Of a stretch of 34,534 nucleotides of DNA, positions 32,867-34,534 are shown in pieces. The stretch covers positions 1-34,534 of the forward strand of contig QIHI01000012.1 in assembly GCA_003230915.1 (NCBI GenBank), read 5' to 3'. Positions within the stretch are counted from its first letter, which is position 1. Every line of letters starts with the position of its first letter. Source of the stretch: Kiritimatiellales bacterium. Lineage in GTDB: Bacteria > Verrucomicrobiota > Kiritimatiellia > Kiritimatiellales > Pontiellaceae. The position numbers and the translations under genes are program-made. The notes under the pieces are model-generated. The model worked only from the letters and a program-made list of their open reading frames with translations. It was not told the DNA's origin and made no database searches.

Positions 32867-34231
32867 CTACTCGGAAATGGTTTCAGTAACTGCTTCTTCG
32901 GAATATTTTCCGAAGAATGTTTGCATTATATTGTACAGAAACAAGGTATAGGCGATGAAAATTCCGCCCCCGGTAACAAAGCGCATAACGTGCGCGTGCT
33001 TGAGCGCGGCCAGTGTCTGCACAAAAGTATTTTCCGGGTTTAGCCACGCAAACCCTTGAATCACCCCGGAGATCCATAACACGGCAAAGAACGGAATGCT
33101 CGCAAGCGTCATGATCCAGAAATGAAGATCGCCCAGCTTTTTGGAATAGAGATCCCGTCCCATTAGCTTCGGAGCAATGTAGTAGATGCCGGCCATTGCG
33201 AAGTACGAGAAGGCTCCAAATAACGCCATGTGCGCGTGCCCGACCACCCAGTCGGTCTTACTGGTGATTTCATTCACCGCACGGATCGCCTGAAAGGGTC
33301 CCTGTAGGCAGGTAAAGATGTAGTAGATTGTACCCATCATTAACAGTTTTGGAATGGGTCCGTCCATGCGCGTGCTCCGAGGGGCATTCGCAAAGGTTCC
33401 AAAGAAGTTAGTGATCACAGCCATCACGGGAATAATCAAACTGAACGAGAAAATAATCGAGACCGTCTGTAACCAGTGCGAGATTGGCCCGTGGATCATG
33501 TGGTGAGCACCCGTCCAAACATAGACAAAAGAGATCACCCAAAAACCAATCATGCTAAGTTTATGCGAGTAGATTGGCGTGTTGAGTTGTTTCGGGATCA
33601 TATAATAGGCAATCGCCACACCCAGCGGAGTAAAAATCAAACCAACGGCATTATGCACAAAGAACCAACTTAGGTTGGCCTGGTTGATTCCGGTCACCAT
33701 CGGCATCGCGGTAACCAGGTTCCCGGTGATATAGACGAACGTCGTCCAAATCACGGCACCGAGGGTGTACCACACACTCACATAAAGATATTTAACCTTC
33801 CGGATCGCCACCGTTCCAAAGACATTGATGGAAAACATCACCCAACAAACCAGAACGAGCAGATCGACGATCAAAGGCATTTCGCCGTATTCCACATTCT
33901 GGATCTTGCCTAGGAAAATACAGGTGATTCCGCCAATAAGGGTTAGATTGTAAATCACGGCCGTCGCCACACCCAACTTTTCAGAGAAGAGTTTGGTATG
34001 CAGGATGCGAGGAAGTATCCAAAACAGGATGCCCATATTAGACTGCAGCAACCAGCCGTACAGATTGATATTGGTGTGCACCATACGAACCCGCGGCAAG
34101 GAGAGATATTCAATTTCTCCGACCGTTGGGGCAATAAACTTAAGTGCGGTCAGCAACCCCATCGTCAACGCCGCCCCAAAGAAGAGAACCGATGAGATAA
34201 TCATCGTTTTTGCAGCTATATCTTGTTTCAT
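32867..34231 (-). CDS. ccoN: cbb3-type cytochrome c oxidase subunit I (CcoN)
   Basis: A 454-residue catalytic subunit of the oxygen-reducing terminal oxidase, with about twelve membrane helices. Visible ligands are H52 (MVHTNINLYGW, low-spin haem b), H193 (FFVHNAVG, CuB), H243-H244 (GAHHMIHG, CuB), and H332 and H334 (GHAHMALFG). Y237 lies six residues before H243, as in the cross-linked tyrosine of cbb3 enzymes. It belongs to the high-affinity group that works at low oxygen. The ATG shares its A with the stop of the preceding cytochrome c gene (TAATG), so the two are translationally coupled. Confidence 0.97.
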   Translation of the reverse strand: MKQDIAAKTMIISSVLFFGAALTMGLLTALKFIAPTVGEIEYLSLPRVRMVHTNINLYGWLLQSNMGILFWILPRILHTKLFSEKLGVATAVIYNLTLIGGITCIFLGKIQNVEYGEMPLIVDLLVLVCWVMFSINVFGTVAIRKVKYLYVSVWYTLGAVIWTTFVYITGNLVTAMPMVTGINQANLSWFFVHNAVGLIFTPLGVAIAYYMIPKQLNTPIYSHKLSMIGFWVISFVYVWTGAHHMIHGPISHWLQTVSIIFSFSLIIPVMAVITNFFGTFANAPRSTRMDGPIPKLLMMGTIYYIFTCLQGPFQAIRAVNEITSKTDWVVGHAHMALFGAFSYFAMAGIYYIAPKLMGRDLYSKKLGDLHFWIMTLASIPFFAVLWISGVIQGFAWLNPENTFVQTLAALKHAHVMRFVTGGGIFIAYTLFLYNIMQTFFGKYSEEAVTETISE

Positions 34232-34534
34232 TACTTGGCTTCCTCGGTGGTGTTTGCCCGGATAAAGGCAATGATGTCCAGAATGGTCTGGTCTTTAAGG
34301 TGATCGTGCGCTGGCATGGGCGTGCCTGCCACGCCGAGCAGGATCGACTGGAATAACCGCTCGTCGCTCATTGTCGCTTGGTTCAGGAACTCTTTGTTAA
34401 GCAGGTTTCGCGGCAGTGGGTGTTCCAGATTATAGGCACCCGGCCCTTTCCCGTTAGCCAGTTTACCGTGGCAGGCCGTACAATATTTCTGAAAGGCTGA
34501 TTTCCCTATAGCCGAATCTCCAGCGATCAACGCA
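34231..34534 (-). CDS. c-type cytochrome, 5' end outside window
   Basis: About 101 codons of the C-terminal part of a cytochrome c. The haem motif CTACH lies near the start of the visible part (QKYCTACHGK), and the axial methionine is likely in GTPMPAHDH. The frame runs off the window edge, so the true start, signal peptide and any second haem domain are unknown. It sits directly before ccoN and overlaps its start by one base. It might be the electron donor to the oxidase or part of a CcoP-like subunit, but CcoP usually follows ccoO. Confidence 0.85.
   Translation of the reverse strand, partial: ALIAGDSAIGKSAFQKYCTACHGKLANGKGPGAYNLEHPLPRNLLNKEFLNQATMSDERLFQSILLGVAGTPMPAHDHLKDQTILDIIAFIRANTTEEAK

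Overview
The window looks like ordinary chromosome from a Gram-negative, respiring bacterium. Signs of this are signal peptides, two probable outer-membrane barrels, a PEP-CTERM protein and a cbb3-type oxidase. A bacterial mevalonate operon, PEP-CTERM sorting and an SH3-like 'KDG...' secreted protein together suggest the PVC group (Kiritimatiellota or Verrucomicrobiota). That placement is inference; there is no rRNA here to confirm it. I see no CRISPR array, prophage or intact mobile element.

Layout. 1-1494 (minus): folD, then ferritin, then the start of a secreted protein cut by the window edge. 1765-1841 (minus): tRNA-Arg(CCT). 1945-2292: an eroded IS30-like transposase. 2330-6775 (plus): a large exported double DUF3857/transglutaminase protein and a glutamine amidotransferase. 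6742-11672 (minus): a five-gene operon with type 2 IPP isomerase, HMG-CoA synthase, two mevalonate-kinase-type GHMP kinases and a voltage-gated K+ channel. 11894-13552 (plus): a protein with a HisKA-like end that lacks its histidine. 13593-15833 (minus): ilvB-ilvN with a promoter and a matching 13-bp inverted repeat. 15976-17637 (minus): peptide deformylase and an N-acetylglutamate-synthase-like protein. 17737-19549 (plus): prmA and a membrane-anchored EEP hydrolase. 19635-25742 (minus): UvrD-type helicase, YihY/BrkB membrane protein, a barrel protein and ilvD. 25873-28582 (minus): TPR-barrel protein, PEP-CTERM trypsin-like protein and an SDR protein. 28677-30529 (plus): bioF and a bioH-like esterase. 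30630-34534 (minus): cytochrome c (partial), ccoN, ccoO, a 48-residue membrane peptide missed by length cut-offs, a CcoG-like ferredoxin and a secreted coiled-coil protein.

How the genes work together. Three anabolic themes recur: isoprenoid precursors by the mevalonate route (HMG-CoA reductase and the decarboxylase are not in the window), branched-chain amino acids (ilvB, ilvN, ilvD) and biotin (bioF with its esterase). The respiratory block encodes a terminal cbb3 oxidase with an accessory ferredoxin.

No wholly new system is evident. The most unusual items are domains that keep their fold signature but have lost catalytic residues: the second transglutaminase unit, the HisKA without histidine, the NAGS kinase domain and the SDR without YxxxK. 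Also notable are the ilv inverted repeat, the mevalonate-channel operon and a small cbb3-operon peptide.
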